The notes below the pieces were generated by a model. The model saw only the letters and a list, made by a program, of their open reading frames with translations, was not told where the DNA came from and made no database searches. A DNA stretch of 64,000 bases, taken from assembly GCF_002310495.1 (NCBI RefSeq), contig NZ_CP023344.1, positions 1,674,001-1,738,000 of the forward strand, in the 5' to 3' direction. Made by a program: the position numbers and the translations under genes. Position 1 is the stretch's first letter; the number at the start of each line of letters is the position of its first letter. Origin of the DNA: Nibricoccus aquaticus (lineage in GTDB: Bacteria > Verrucomicrobiota > Verrucomicrobiia > Opitutales > Opitutaceae). This document shows positions 20,073 through 29,674 of this stretch, piece by piece.

Positions 20073-22001
20073 ATGACGCACTCGAAGAAACCCCACATGG
20101 CTCGCAAAACCGCCGCCACCCCGGCTCCAGCCACCACCTGGCCCCGCCCCTGGCTTTTCGCCGCCCTGCTGCTCGCCTCACTCATCGCCTACTGGCCCGC
20201 CCTCAACGGCGAACTCCTCTGGGACGACCCCGGCCACCTCACCCGCCCCGACCTCCAATCCTGGTCCGGTCTCTGGCGCATCTGGTTCGAAGTCGGCGCC
20301 ACCCAGCAACACTACCCGCTCCTCCACTCCGCGTTCTGGATACAACACCACCTCTGGGGCGACGCCACCACCGGCTACCACCTCATCAACATCCTCTGGC
20401 ACGCCACCGCCGCCAGCCTCTTCGCCGCCCTCCTCCGCCGCCTCCAGATCCCCGGCTCCATCTTTGCCGCCTTCGTCTTCGCCCTCCACCCCGTCTGCGT
20501 CGAATCCGTCGCCTGGATCACAGAACAAAAAAACACCCTCTCCACCGTTTTCTATCTCGCCGCCGCCCTCGCCTGGCTCCGCTACGAAGACGACCGCCGC
20601 CCGTCTCGCTACATCGTCGCCACCGCCTGGTTCGCCGCCGCTCTCCTCTCAAAAACCGTCACCGCCACCCTTCCCGCCGCCCTCCTCGTCCTCGCCTGGT
20701 ACCGCCGCGGCCGCCTCTCCTGGCGCACCGACATCCTCCCTCTCTTGCCCTGGCTCGCCCTCGGCATCGCCGCCGGCCTCGGCACTCTTTGGGTGGAAAA
20801 AACCCACATCGGCGCCACCGGCGACGCCTTTGCCCTCACCGCCCTCGAACGCCCCCTCCTCGCCGGCCGCGTCGTCTGGTTCTACCTCGCCAAACTCCTC
20901 TGGCCCGCCGACCTCGCCTTCTTCTACCCACGCTGGTCGATCGACGCCCACTCCGCCGCGCAATGGCTCTTCCCCCTCGCTGCCCTCGCCGCGCTCGCCG
21001 CCTCCGTGTATTGGAGCCGCCGCGACCGCGCCCCGCTCGCCGCCGCCCTCCTCTTCGGCGGCACCCTCGTCCCCGTCCTCGGCTTCGTGAACGTCTACCC
21101 CTTCGTCTTCTCCTACGTCGCCGACCACTTCCAATACCTCGCCTGTCTCCCCATCATCGCCCTCCTCGCCGCCGCCGCGACGCGCACCGTCGCCCTCCTC
21201 GCCTGGCCCCGCTGGAGCGGCCCCGCCCTCGCCACCGCGCTTCTCCTTTTGCTCGGTACCCTCACCTGGCACCAAAGCCACCAGTACCGCGACGTCTTCG
21301 CCCTCTACGAAACCACCCTCGCCCGTAACCCCGACAGCTGGGTCGCCCACCTCAACCTCGGCGTCGCCCTCGACGACACCGGCCAGCCCGCCGAAGCACT
21401 CCCCCATCTCCAGCGCGCCCTCGAACTCAAACCCGATTTCCCCGAAACCCTCAACAGCCTCGGCAGCGCCCTCAACCGCCTCAACCGCCCCGCCGAAGCA
21501 AAACCCCTCCTGGAAAAAGCCCTGCTCCTCCAACCCCGCTTCGCCAGCGCCCACAACAACCTCGGCATCGCCCTCATCGGTCTCCAGCAAACCGATACCG
21601 CCCTCGCCTCCTTCCAGCGCGCCCTCGAGATCGATCCCGCCTTCGCCTCTGCCCGCGTCAACTACGCCTGGGCCCTCGCCAACTCCGGCCGCATCCCCGA
21701 TGCCCTCGTCCAGCTCGCCCAAGCCCGCCGCGATCAACCCGCCTTCGCCGACGCCCATTTCAAAACCGGCCTCATCCTCGCCATGTCCGGCCAGATCGCC
21801 GAAGCCACACCCCACCTCCGCCGCGCCGTCGAGCTCCAGCCCGACAACCCCGACATGCACTTCGCCCTCGCCCACGCACTGCTTCAACAAAACCGCCTCC
21901 CCGAAGCCACCGCCCACTTCGAAGAAACCCTCTCCCTCGCCCCCAACCACCCCGGCGCCCTCGACGCCCTCCACCAACTCCACCGCCTTCAACCGCGCTA
22001 A
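20073..22001 (+). CDS. TPR protein with multi-spanning GT-C/TMTC-like membrane half
   Basis: The protein has 642 aa. The first 400 residues are a polytopic membrane region with an acidic pair after the first segment (ELLWDDPGHL, near residue 48) and the sequence ITEQKNTLST. Both are typical of TMTC-like and verrucomicrobial or planctomycetal TPR proteins with a GT-C glycosyltransferase-like fold. From about residue 405 on, five or six TPR units follow (for example WVAHLNLGVALDDTGQPAEAL). A role in protein or lipid-linked glycosylation is plausible but unproven. The start at 20073 is used; ATG at 20097 is an alternative. It is cut off from the receptor by a terminator, so it is probably unrelated to pectin use. 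Confidence 0.75.
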   Translation: MTHSKKPHMARKTAATPAPATTWPRPWLFAALLLASLIAYWPALNGELLWDDPGHLTRPDLQSWSGLWRIWFEVGATQQHYPLLHSAFWIQHHLWGDATTGYHLINILWHATAASLFAALLRRLQIPGSIFAAFVFALHPVCVESVAWITEQKNTLSTVFYLAAALAWLRYEDDRRPSRYIVATAWFAAALLSKTVTATLPAALLVLAWYRRGRLSWRTDILPLLPWLALGIAAGLGTLWVEKTHIGATGDAFALTALERPLLAGRVVWFYLAKLLWPADLAFFYPRWSIDAHSAAQWLFPLAALAALAASVYWSRRDRAPLAAALLFGGTLVPVLGFVNVYPFVFSYVADHFQYLACLPIIALLAAAATRTVALLAWPRWSGPALATALLLLLGTLTWHQSHQYRDVFALYETTLARNPDSWVAHLNLGVALDDTGQPAEALPHLQRALELKPDFPETLNSLGSALNRLNRPAEAKPLLEKALLLQPRFASAHNNLGIALIGLQQTDTALASFQRALEIDPAFASARVNYAWALANSGRIPDALVQLAQARRDQPAFADAHFKTGLILAMSGQIAEATPHLRRAVELQPDNPDMHFALAHALLQQNRLPEATAHFEETLSLAPNHPGALDALHQLHRLQPR

Positions 22002-22159
22002 CCCACCCGCATCGCCCACGGTCCACCGACTTCCGCCCCTCCGCCATCCCTCCCCATCCGTGTAATCTGTGGTTAAAGACTTTCACCTCGTCCCGCCCCC
22101 CAATCGTACCGAGCGCAGCGACATTCCTCCAAATCGAGAATCCAAAATCGAAAATTCCC

Positions 22160-22688
22160 TCACCCCAACCCCGCCACCACCGCCCGCACCTGCTCCGCGT
22201 GCGTCTTCGCGTCCACCTTCTCGATCACCGCCAGCACCGTCCCATCCCGCTCGATCACGAACGCCGCCCGCGCCGGCCCCCGGTACTTCCGCCCATAAAG
22301 CTGCTTGTCGATTACAGCATCCGCCGCCTGCGCGAACAAATCCCCCGGATCGCTCACCAGCACCAAGCCCCGCTCACCGCCCTCATCGACGCCCCGCTCG
22401 CACCCACACCGCTCCCCGCGCCAACCCCCAATTTCTCCGCCCGCCGCCTCTGCGACCCCGCCGTATCCCGGCTGATCGCCACCAAATCGTAACCCATCCG
22501 CGCCAGCTCCCCGCGCACTCCGCCAGCGCCTCCACCTGACGATCGCACGACGGCGTGTTATTCCGCATATAGATGGAAACAAGCGTCCTCCGCCTCAGCC
22601 ATTCCCCAAAAACCACCTCTCGCACCTCGCGCCCATGAATAACGTTCACAGGGAAATTCACCGATAATTTGTCTCCAACAGCGACCAT
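22160..22688 (-). pseudogene. Peroxiredoxin (AhpC/TSA-type), frame-disrupted
   Basis: Three consecutive minus-strand frames together give one peroxiredoxin. They run from the ATG at 22688 (MVAVGDKLSVNFPVNV, then VSIYMRNNTPSCDRQVEAL with the cysteine-containing segment), to GELARMGYDLVAISRDTAGS, to GLVLVSDPGDLFAQAADAV and a normal C terminus ending at 22160. The first switch is explained by one missing G in a GGGG run near 22515. The second lies somewhere between about 22380 and 22440. The gene is either a recent pseudogene or carries sequencing indels. The 157-bp gap upstream on the plus side holds nothing else. Confidence 0.75.
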
Positions 22689-22817
22689 GGTGCGCCGATG
22701 AACCAAACAGAACCGCCGCGCGTCAACCCATGGCCAACAGGAGGGCTTCAACGTTACCCCACCCGCAGGACACGACCTTTGACGTCGCGGCGAAAATTTA
22801 TCTAGTTCTGCCCACGC

Positions 22818-23285
22818 ATGAAGCCGGTCAAGGTCCCAGCCCTCGAGTTATTCCTCCACGAGATGATCCCCCTCGCGAAAGCGATGGGTGTCGGCGTGGA
22901 AGTCAGCGACGACCGCGCGCTCACGCTCACCGCCCCGAAGGAGCAGAATAAAAACTCCCTCAACACCGCGTTCGGCGGCAGCCTCGTCTCCCTCGCCACC
23001 CTCGCCGGCTACGGCGTCGTCTGGGAACTGATGCGCACGGAAAAAAAATCCCCCGAGGAAAAAACGCAGTGGCACATCGTCGTGAAAGAAAGCCGCGCCG
23101 CTTACCGCAAGCCCGTCATCGGCGACCTCCGCGCCATCTGCGAACGCCCCGCGCAAGCCGCCATTTCCGAATTTAAGGAAGCCCTCGCCCGCTACGGCAA
23201 AGCCAAGCTCAAGCTCCGCGCCCGCGTCATCGAAGACGGCCAGACCGCCGTCGACGTTCATGCAGCGTTTGTGGTGTCGCGGTAA
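22818..23285 (+). CDS. Hotdog-fold thioesterase, YiiD C-terminal type
   Basis: The protein has 155 aa. The sequence fits the hotdog thioesterase family related to the C-terminal domain of YiiD. It shows LTLTAPKEQNKNSLNTAFGG, with the Asn/Phe-Gly-Gly turn at the start of the hotdog helix, and a closing strand KLKLRARVIEDGQTAVDVHA. Substrate is unknown; members act on acyl-CoA or acyl-carrier thioesters. The start is ATG at 22818. It is divergent from the broken peroxiredoxin and 38 bp upstream of the DUF4261-like gene, but the two differ in composition, so co-function is not implied. Confidence 0.75.
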   Translation: MKPVKVPALELFLHEMIPLAKAMGVGVEVSDDRALTLTAPKEQNKNSLNTAFGGSLVSLATLAGYGVVWELMRTEKKSPEEKTQWHIVVKESRAAYRKPVIGDLRAICERPAQAAISEFKEALARYGKAKLKLRARVIEDGQTAVDVHAAFVVSR

Positions 23286-23323
23286 GCTCACCCGAGAATC
23301 ACACAACAAGGTCCAACAGCCCG

Positions 23324-24061
23324 ATGAGTCTGCTCGTGGCTATGGTCGTTCTGGAAAAATCAGAATTACCGACCGACGAATTGCTGGCTTCCTGTAACGA
23401 CCGATCGCTCATCTCAGACCTGCAGTCGCGTGATCGAGTGGTTTCTTTCGTCATCGGTGAGGTTCAGATTAACTGCGGTCTGGTCGAAGCACCGATCCCT
23501 CGTGGTGAGCTAATGCCACTCCTAAAAACGTCGCCTTACTGGCACGGCAGCGACGACAAGATTGCAGATCATAAAGCGCACCTGATTGTCGCAGCTTCGG
23601 GAGATATTGAAAAAAAGCTGCTAGCGCTGGCTCTGACACGAGCCGTTTCCAAAATTCTCAGATCAACCGCCGGCTCTATCGCCGTATACTGGGGTGCAGG
23701 GAGCATCGTTACCGCGAAGGATTCATTCTGTGCCTTCGCTGATTCATCCAGTTCGGACCAGTTGCCTCTATATCTGTGGGTAGACTTCCGGTGCTTCCCG
23801 AAAGAAAAAGGATGGGCGCTCTTCACCCACGGCCTGAAAAGCTTGGGCTTTATGGAGATTGAGGTTTCTCAATCTCCTCTTTCCGCATCTGAAACTGTGG
23901 GATTTGTTTTCAATACTGCACACTACCTATTGGATTTTGGTCCAGTTCTCAAAGATGGTGATACGATTGGCATGTCGGCTGACCAAAAAATCAAAATCAC
24001 CCACGTGGACAGTGCCTACCAGCCCGGGCAGATGGTCTATCATCTCGAAATGCTGAGCTGA
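23324..24061 (+). CDS. DUF4261-like protein, possible immunity-type orphan
   Basis: The protein has 245 aa. The pattern (a hydrophobic first strand MVVLEKSELP, then HGSDDKIADHKAHLIVAASG, then AGSIAVYWGAGSIV and LPLYLWVDFRCF) fits DUF4261, a family of unknown function often found beside suppressor-of-fused-like or immunity proteins. No signal peptide or membrane segment is seen. Composition is clearly less GC-rich than its neighbours, with codons rare elsewhere in the window, which suggests acquisition. No toxin gene is adjacent. It converges on the GH3 gene with a 16-bp gap. Confidence 0.6.
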   Translation: MSLLVAMVVLEKSELPTDELLASCNDRSLISDLQSRDRVVSFVIGEVQINCGLVEAPIPRGELMPLLKTSPYWHGSDDKIADHKAHLIVAASGDIEKKLLALALTRAVSKILRSTAGSIAVYWGAGSIVTAKDSFCAFADSSSSDQLPLYLWVDFRCFPKEKGWALFTHGLKSLGFMEIEVSQSPLSASETVGFVFNTAHYLLDFGPVLKDGDTIGMSADQKIKITHVDSAYQPGQMVYHLEMLS

Positions 24062-24077
24062 GTGCTTGCCACAACAC

Positions 24078-26567
24078 TCACCGCGGATCCGTCCGATCCG
24101 TCGCCTTCGCCGCCGCTTCACGCGGCGCATTGCCATCCGTGATTTCAAACGCGCCTTCGAGCTTCATGTCTTCCGACGACGCCCCGATCCACACCGTGAA
24201 ACGCCCCGGCTCCACCGCCCACGCGTTCGTACGATTGTAGAGCGCGAGATCGCCCGGCGTGAGCGTGAAGTTCACCGTCTTCGTCTCGCCCGGCGCAAGC
24301 GTCACGCGCTCGAACCCGCGCAGCACTTTTTCAAAGGTGACGACGCTGCTGTAGTCGTCGCGCACGTAGAGTTGCACGATCTCGTCGCCCGCGCGCTTGC
24401 CCGTGTTCGTCACCTCGCAACTCACCTCGATGCGCCCGCCCGGCCCTTGCTGCGCCGGCGTCACGCTCAGGTTTTTATACGCGAAGCGCGTGTAGCTCAG
24501 CCCGTGTCCGAACGGAAACAGCACACCGCTCACCTGCCCCGCGTCTTTGCCCTGCGAGCCCGGATGCGCGGGGAAGTTCATCTGAATTTGCCCGACGCTC
24601 TTCGGAAACGTGATCGGCAGCTTCCCCGACGGATTCACGTCGCCGAATAAAATATCCGCCAGCGCCGCCCCGCCTTCCTCGCCCGGCAGCCACATCTCCA
24701 CAATCGCCGGCACATGCTTCGCCGCCCAGTTCACGCTCAGCGGACGCCCATTGCTGAGCACCAACACCACCGGCTTCCCCGTCGCATGTAAGGCGCGCAA
24801 CAAATGCTCCTGATAACCCGGCAAATCCAGACTCACGCGACTTGCCGACTCACGACACAACTCATCCGTCTCGCCGAGCACCGCGATGATCACATCCACC
24901 TCCTTTGCCGCCTCGACCGCCGCCGTGATCCCCGCACGCACTTTCTCCGACGGCTCTTCCTTCACGATATCACTCTCAGGAAAGTTTTCGTCCTTCACCG
25001 CCACGCCTTGCACGTAGCGAACATCCACGCCCGCCGCCCCAAGCTTCGCGCGAATCCCCGCGAGCGGCGTGATAAAATCCAAACGCTGCGCCCCATAACG
25101 CGACCACCAGCCGTGCGCATCATCTGCGAGCGGCCCAGTCACCAGCACGCGCTTCAACGCATCCTTCTTCAACGGCAGCGCATCATTCGCATTCTTCAGC
25201 AACACGATCGCCTCACGCGCCGCCTTCGCCGCCAGCGCCAGATGTTCTGGCGCACGTACCACATGATCCGCCTCCGCCGGATTGTCGCGATACGGCTGAT
25301 CGAAAAGCCCGAGCCAGAACTTCACGCGCAACACATCACGCACACGCGCATCGATAGTCTCCATCGAGAGCTTTCCCTCGCGCACCAGTTGGCGCAGCGG
25401 TTCACCATATTCTTCGGGCGGCGTGAAGTTCGTCCGGATATTCAGCCCCGCCTCCACCGCTTGCCGGATGCCTTCTGCCGGCGTCGCTGCCGTGCGATGC
25501 TTCGTGTGAATGAACTCCACCGCCGCGCTGTCCGACACGACATAACCGCGGAAACCCCACTGCTCGCGAAGAATCTCCGTCAGAAACAGCCGGTTACTCT
25601 GCACGGGAATCCCATCATAATCATTGTAAGACGACATCACGCCCATTGCGCCGCCTTCCATCACCGCACGACGAAACGGCGGCAGAAAAATCGTCTGCAC
25701 ATCCCGCCACGTCACCTGCGGATCGGTCCGCGCCTCACCGTCGCGCCCGCCCTTCGGCACCGAGTAAACCGCGAAGTGCTTCAGCGTCGAAACCACGCGC
25801 TGCTCCTGAATTCCCTTCACTTGTTCGACTCCTAGCGCACCGACCAAAAACGGATCTTCCCCATAACTCTCGATCACGCGCCCCCAGCGCGGATCGCGCG
25901 CCAGATCGAGCACCGGCGAATAAATATTCGTATACCCCAGCGCCCGCGCCTCGCGCCCCGTCACGCGTCCGATCTCGCGCACCAGCGCTTTATTCCACGT
26001 CGTCGCCACACCGAGCTCCGCCGGAAAACTCGTCGCCTTCGAATGCATCAGCCCGCGAATCCCCTCGCCGGTGAAATCCACCGGAATCCCCAGCCGCGTC
26101 TTCTCGATAAACCAGCGCTGCACCTCGTTAATCGCCCGCGCATGCAACGACCACGGCAGATCGTGAACCGGGTCCGTGAGATTATTCAGCCAGCCCGTGT
26201 TTCCGTTGATGTGCTCATCGATGTTACCGATGCCATCTTTCCAAAACGCCGTCTCCCACGCCGGCGTTGGTAACTCATCTTTCGCCACGCGCGGGAATCC
26301 ATACCACGTCGTCATCTGCGCCGTCTTTTCCTCCAGCGTCATCCGGCGAATCAAATCCGTGATCCGCGTCTCAGTCTCGACCGTGCGGTCTTCGTACGGA
26401 TTTTTCTGCCCGTCCTTGTTCAGATCGATCCAGCCGTCCTGATAAATCGGAGACACCGCCTGCTCGCGTACGAAGCGCCCATCCGCAGCCATCACACCGG
26501 CGACCCCGGCGCACACAAAACCAACCGAGCCGACGACAAAAACAAAACGCGATGAACCATGGAGCAT
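24078..26567 (-). CDS. GH3 glycoside hydrolase (beta-glucosidase/xylosidase type)
   Basis: The protein has 829 aa. The start at 26567 opens a signal peptide (cleavage near VMA-A, residue 28); the longer frame to 26717 overlaps the upstream MFS gene. The GH3 N-terminal barrel begins with RITDLIRRMTLEEKTAQM. The nucleophile Asp lies in GYVVSDSAAVE near residue 342. The alpha/beta sandwich domain follows (KRVLVTGPLADD, MWLPGEEGG). A C-terminal fibronectin-III-like domain (VSCEVTNTGKRAGDE, FEKVLRGFERV) completes a standard three-domain enzyme. It probably removes terminal beta-linked sugars in the periplasm. It lies 100 bp downstream of the MFS gene, likely the same operon. Confidence 0.92.
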   Translation of the reverse strand: MLHGSSRFVFVVGSVGFVCAGVAGVMAADGRFVREQAVSPIYQDGWIDLNKDGQKNPYEDRTVETETRITDLIRRMTLEEKTAQMTTWYGFPRVAKDELPTPAWETAFWKDGIGNIDEHINGNTGWLNNLTDPVHDLPWSLHARAINEVQRWFIEKTRLGIPVDFTGEGIRGLMHSKATSFPAELGVATTWNKALVREIGRVTGREARALGYTNIYSPVLDLARDPRWGRVIESYGEDPFLVGALGVEQVKGIQEQRVVSTLKHFAVYSVPKGGRDGEARTDPQVTWRDVQTIFLPPFRRAVMEGGAMGVMSSYNDYDGIPVQSNRLFLTEILREQWGFRGYVVSDSAAVEFIHTKHRTAATPAEGIRQAVEAGLNIRTNFTPPEEYGEPLRQLVREGKLSMETIDARVRDVLRVKFWLGLFDQPYRDNPAEADHVVRAPEHLALAAKAAREAIVLLKNANDALPLKKDALKRVLVTGPLADDAHGWWSRYGAQRLDFITPLAGIRAKLGAAGVDVRYVQGVAVKDENFPESDIVKEEPSEKVRAGITAAVEAAKEVDVIIAVLGETDELCRESASRVSLDLPGYQEHLLRALHATGKPVVLVLSNGRPLSVNWAAKHVPAIVEMWLPGEEGGAALADILFGDVNPSGKLPITFPKSVGQIQMNFPAHPGSQGKDAGQVSGVLFPFGHGLSYTRFAYKNLSVTPAQQGPGGRIEVSCEVTNTGKRAGDEIVQLYVRDDYSSVVTFEKVLRGFERVTLAPGETKTVNFTLTPGDLALYNRTNAWAVEPGRFTVWIGASSEDMKLEGAFEITDGNAPREAAAKATDRTDPR

Positions 26568-26667
26568 CGCCCCAAAACAAACGCCGCGCTCCCCGCGCAA
26601 GCGCTTCCTCACGTTGCCAGTACGAACCCGCGCACACGCGATCTGCGCGCGCCCCAACCAACCGCAC

Positions 26668-27849
26668 TCACATCGCTTTCCGCTGCACCAGCCTCTCCGA
26701 CTCCATCTCCTGCGCACGCTTCAGCGAGAGCACCCGCGCAAAAAGTCCCGCCGCTCCCACGACCAGCGCCAGCACCACCACAAACGGCGGCACCTGCCGC
26801 GCATCGACCGCGATCGCGATCCCGAGCGCCAGCCCCGAAGCCAGCCAGCCGCTCACCGCAAAAAGCACCGCCGTGAAAACCGGCCGCCCTCCCCGCGCCG
26901 CCAGGTGGATCAGGATCGTCGAATAAATCGAAACCGCCGCAATGTAGAGCATCCGCGCTTTCGGGAAATGCTCGATGTGCAGCCCCAGCACCACACATGA
27001 GGCGATCAACAACACCAACGCCACCAGCGCCGCCACCCCCGGCCACCGCTGGTCCAGCACCAGCCCCGTCACGAACGCCGCGCACAGATGCACAAACGCA
27101 TTCCCCTGCAAAACCAGCGGCGTCTCCCACGAGAGCTGCTTCAGCGTCATGCTGTTCTGGATGATGAAAAACACCAGCGTATCCAAAAACACCATCGCGA
27201 ACAAAACCGCCACCCACCCCGCCGCCGCCCGGAATCCATAGTCCGGCAGTGACGACGGCTTGGACGGCCCCGCCCGCATCCGCATCGCCACGAGCATCCC
27301 CACCCCCGCCGCCACCGCCGCCGTGATGATCCTCGCGCGCAGCGTCCCCTCGAAAAGAAACGGCTGGTTGCACAACGCATACGCCAGCCCCGTCCCCAGC
27401 CCGCACCACATCCCCAGCCGGCTCGAGTGCAACGTCGGCCGCAGGCACAACGAAAGCCACACCGCCGTCGCCCCCGTGCTCAGCCCCACCAGTAACGCCG
27501 CCACCAGCACCACCGCCTCCGAATGCGCCACCAGCGTTACCAACGCCCCCGCCGCGCATCCCGCAAACCCGCCCACCAGCTGCCAGCGCCCGCGCGACGC
27601 CGAAAACATCCGCGCCGCCAGCACACACCCGCCCACTCCGCCCGCCCCGAGCACGCCCAGCACCAGCCGCATCCCGCCCTTCCCCACCACCGTCTGCGCG
27701 AACTCCACAAACGCGAAACCCGCGAACATCAGAAAATAAATATACATCGCCCCGATCGCCGTCACACACGCCACCACCGACGCCACCGGACTTTTATCTT
27801 CATTCAAAAACGGAGCGTGAGTCTGATCCATAGTGTTAGGGGTGCGCAT
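26668..27849 (-). CDS. MFS-like 12-segment transporter, substrate unknown
   Basis: The protein has 393 aa from ATG 27849 (MRTPNTMDQ); ATG 27831 is an equally possible start six codons in. About 12 hydrophobic segments alternate with short loops. FAGCAAGALVTLVAHSEAVVLVAALLVGLSTGATAVWL resembles MFS segments, but no subfamily signature is convincing. The middle loop contains RMRAGPSKPSSLPDYGFR. It is the first gene of a two-gene unit with GH3 and is divergent from uxaC, so it may import a product of GH3 action (inference). Confidence 0.7.
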   Translation of the reverse strand: MRTPNTMDQTHAPFLNEDKSPVASVVACVTAIGAMYIYFLMFAGFAFVEFAQTVVGKGGMRLVLGVLGAGGVGGCVLAARMFSASRGRWQLVGGFAGCAAGALVTLVAHSEAVVLVAALLVGLSTGATAVWLSLCLRPTLHSSRLGMWCGLGTGLAYALCNQPFLFEGTLRARIITAAVAAGVGMLVAMRMRAGPSKPSSLPDYGFRAAAGWVAVLFAMVFLDTLVFFIIQNSMTLKQLSWETPLVLQGNAFVHLCAAFVTGLVLDQRWPGVAALVALVLLIASCVVLGLHIEHFPKARMLYIAAVSIYSTILIHLAARGGRPVFTAVLFAVSGWLASGLALGIAIAVDARQVPPFVVVLALVVGAAGLFARVLSLKRAQEMESERLVQRKAM

Positions 27850-28155
27850 CGGAAAGAGCCTCAGACAGCGAAACGTCGCATAGTGCCACACCCGCCCGCC
27901 GACATAAGAGCGAAACACGAAAATAGTCTCATAGGGGTAATGATCTGACTGCCGGAAGATCCCGGCACCGCGCTGTCCTGCACGGCACTCGACCGCCCGC
28001 ACCCGGCAAGGTCGAACCCAAAAAACACCTACCGTCCGCTCCTCGCCGACAGATGAAAAATCCCCGCCCTCCAGCGCCCTCATCACGCCCGCCACAGACA
28101 GCTGTCCGGCTAAGCGTTTGACTCTCCTCCCCCGCAGCGCGAAAGCTCGCCCACC
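27850..28155. promoter_or_regulatory. Divergent region between the MFS-GH3 unit and uxaC
   Basis: No gene is seen in these 306 bp. Two dyads stand out: TGCCGG (27950-27955) with CCGGCA (27962-27967), and the perfect 10-bp palindrome GACAGCTGTC at 28097-28106. Either could be an operator for a shared regulator. A possible -35 (TTGACT) lies at 28119, but there is no matching -10 at the right distance. Assignment of promoters is not possible by eye. Confidence 0.45.
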
Positions 28156-29579
28156 ATGTCCGCGCCAACCTTCCTCCCCGAAGACTTCCTCCTCAGCACC
28201 GATTGGGCCCGCACGCTCTACTTCGAGCACGCGATCAAACAGCCCATCTTCGACTATCACTGCCATCTGCCCCCGATCAGATCGCCAACAACCGCCAGTT
28301 CGAAAACCTCACGCAGATCTGGCTCGCCGGCGATCACTACAAATGGCGCGCCATGCGCTCCAACGGCGTCAACGAAGACCTCGTCACCGGCACCAAAACC
28401 TCAGACTACGACAAGTTCCTCGCCTGGGCCAAAACCGTCCCCAACACGCTCCGCAACCCGCTTTACCACTGGTCGCACCTCGAGCTGCGCCGTTACTTCG
28501 GCATCAACGACATCATCAACGAGCAGTCCGCGCCGAAAATCTGGGAAGCCGCCAATGCCAAGCTCCGCACGCCACAGCTGACCACGCACGGCATCCTCAC
28601 GAGCAACCGCGTCAACGTCGTCTGCACGACCGACGATCCCGTGGACGACCTCGCCCACCACATCGCCATCAAGAAGACCGGCATCGGCACCAAAGTTTAT
28701 CCGACTTTCCGCCCCGACAAAGCCCTCGTCGTCAACGCGCCCGCCGTCTTCAATGCTTGGTGCGACCAGCTCGCCGCCCGTTCGAACAAAGAGGTCAAAG
28801 ACCTCGCCTCTTTCCTCGACGCGATCGACAACCGCCACGCATTCTTCCACTCGCTCGGCGGCCGCCTCTCCGACCACGGCATGGAAAATATTCCCGACGC
28901 CGACTGCACCGAGAACGAAGCCAAGGCCATCTTCGCCGCTGCCCGCTCCGGCGCCGCTGCAACGCCCGAGCAGACCGCGAAGTTCACCTGGTTCATGATG
29001 CTCTTCTTCGGCCGTCTCGACGCCCAACGTGGCTGGACCAAGCAGCTCCACCTCGGCGCCATCCGCAATAATAACACCCGCCTCCTCAAGCGCCTCGGTG
29101 CCGACGCCGGCGTCGACTCCATCGGCGACTTCCCGCAAGCCCGCGGTCTCACCCGCTATCTCGACCGCCTCGAGTCCGAGGAAAAACTCCCGAAGACCGT
29201 CATCTACAACCTGAACCCAGCCGATAACTACGTCTTCGCCACCGCCATCGGCAATGTCCAGGACGGCGTCATCCCCGGCAAAATCCAGTTCGGCTCCGGC
29301 TGGTGGTTTCTCGATCAGAAGGAAGGCATGGAGTGGCAGATCAACGCCCTCTCGCAGCTCGGCCTGCTCAGCCGCTTCGTCGGCATGCTCACCGACTCGC
29401 GCAGCTTCCTCAGTTACGTCCGCCACGAATATTTCCGCCGCCTCCTCTGCTCGATGATCGGCAACGACATTCAAGCCGGCCTCATCCCGGCCGACCGCCA
29501 GCTCGTCGGCGGCATGATCGAAAACATCTGCTACAAAAACGCCGAAGCCTACTTCGGTCTCGAAGCGGGCAAACTCTGA
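28156..29579 (+). pseudogene. uxaC: Uronate isomerase, interrupted by a one-base frameshift
   Basis: UxaC interconverts D-galacturonate/tagaturonate and D-glucuronate/fructuronate in the cytoplasm, the first step of hexuronate catabolism. The N terminus reads [17 protein letters not shown] to [10 protein letters not shown] in the frame of 28156, with the metal-binding HCH motif. The remaining ~430 residues ([20 protein letters not shown] onward, to GLEAGKL) are in the +2 frame and look fully intact. The switch falls at a run of five C (28270-28274); six C would restore the expected HLPPDQIANN. The rest shows no decay, so a sequencing/assembly indel, phase variation or a very recent mutation are all possible. 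Composite length, about 474 aa, is normal. Confidence 0.9.
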
Positions 29580-29593
29580 CCACTACTCCGAAA

Positions 29594-29618
29594 TGGAGGG
29601 ACGACCTCCGTGTCGTCC
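29594..29618 (+). repeat. 25-bp dispersed hairpin repeat, copy 2
   Basis: This is identical to copies at 19974 and 63381. It begins 15 bp after the uxaC stop codon and precedes the terminator at 29633. The same two alternative stems are possible (GGACGAC/GTCGTCC or GGAGG/CCTCC). Confidence 0.85.
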
Positions 29619-29632
29619 TTTCCCCTCTCCGC

Positions 29633-29661
29633 AAGGCCCGAGCCCCCGCTCGGGCCTTTTT
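29633..29661 (+). terminator. Rho-independent terminator after uxaC
   Basis: AAGGCCCGAGC (29633-29643) pairs perfectly with GCTCGGGCCTT (29648-29658) across a CCCC loop. A T tract follows (29657-29661, then ATTTTCC). This is a strong 11-bp stem and a clear end for uxaC transcription. Confidence 0.88.
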
Positions 29662-29674
29662 ATTTTCCCTTCCC

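Noticed and set aside
28270-28274. Programmed ribosomal frameshift in uxaC
   Set aside because: A bare C run is not a known slippery heptamer and no downstream pseudoknot is evident; a sequencing indel or mutation is simpler.
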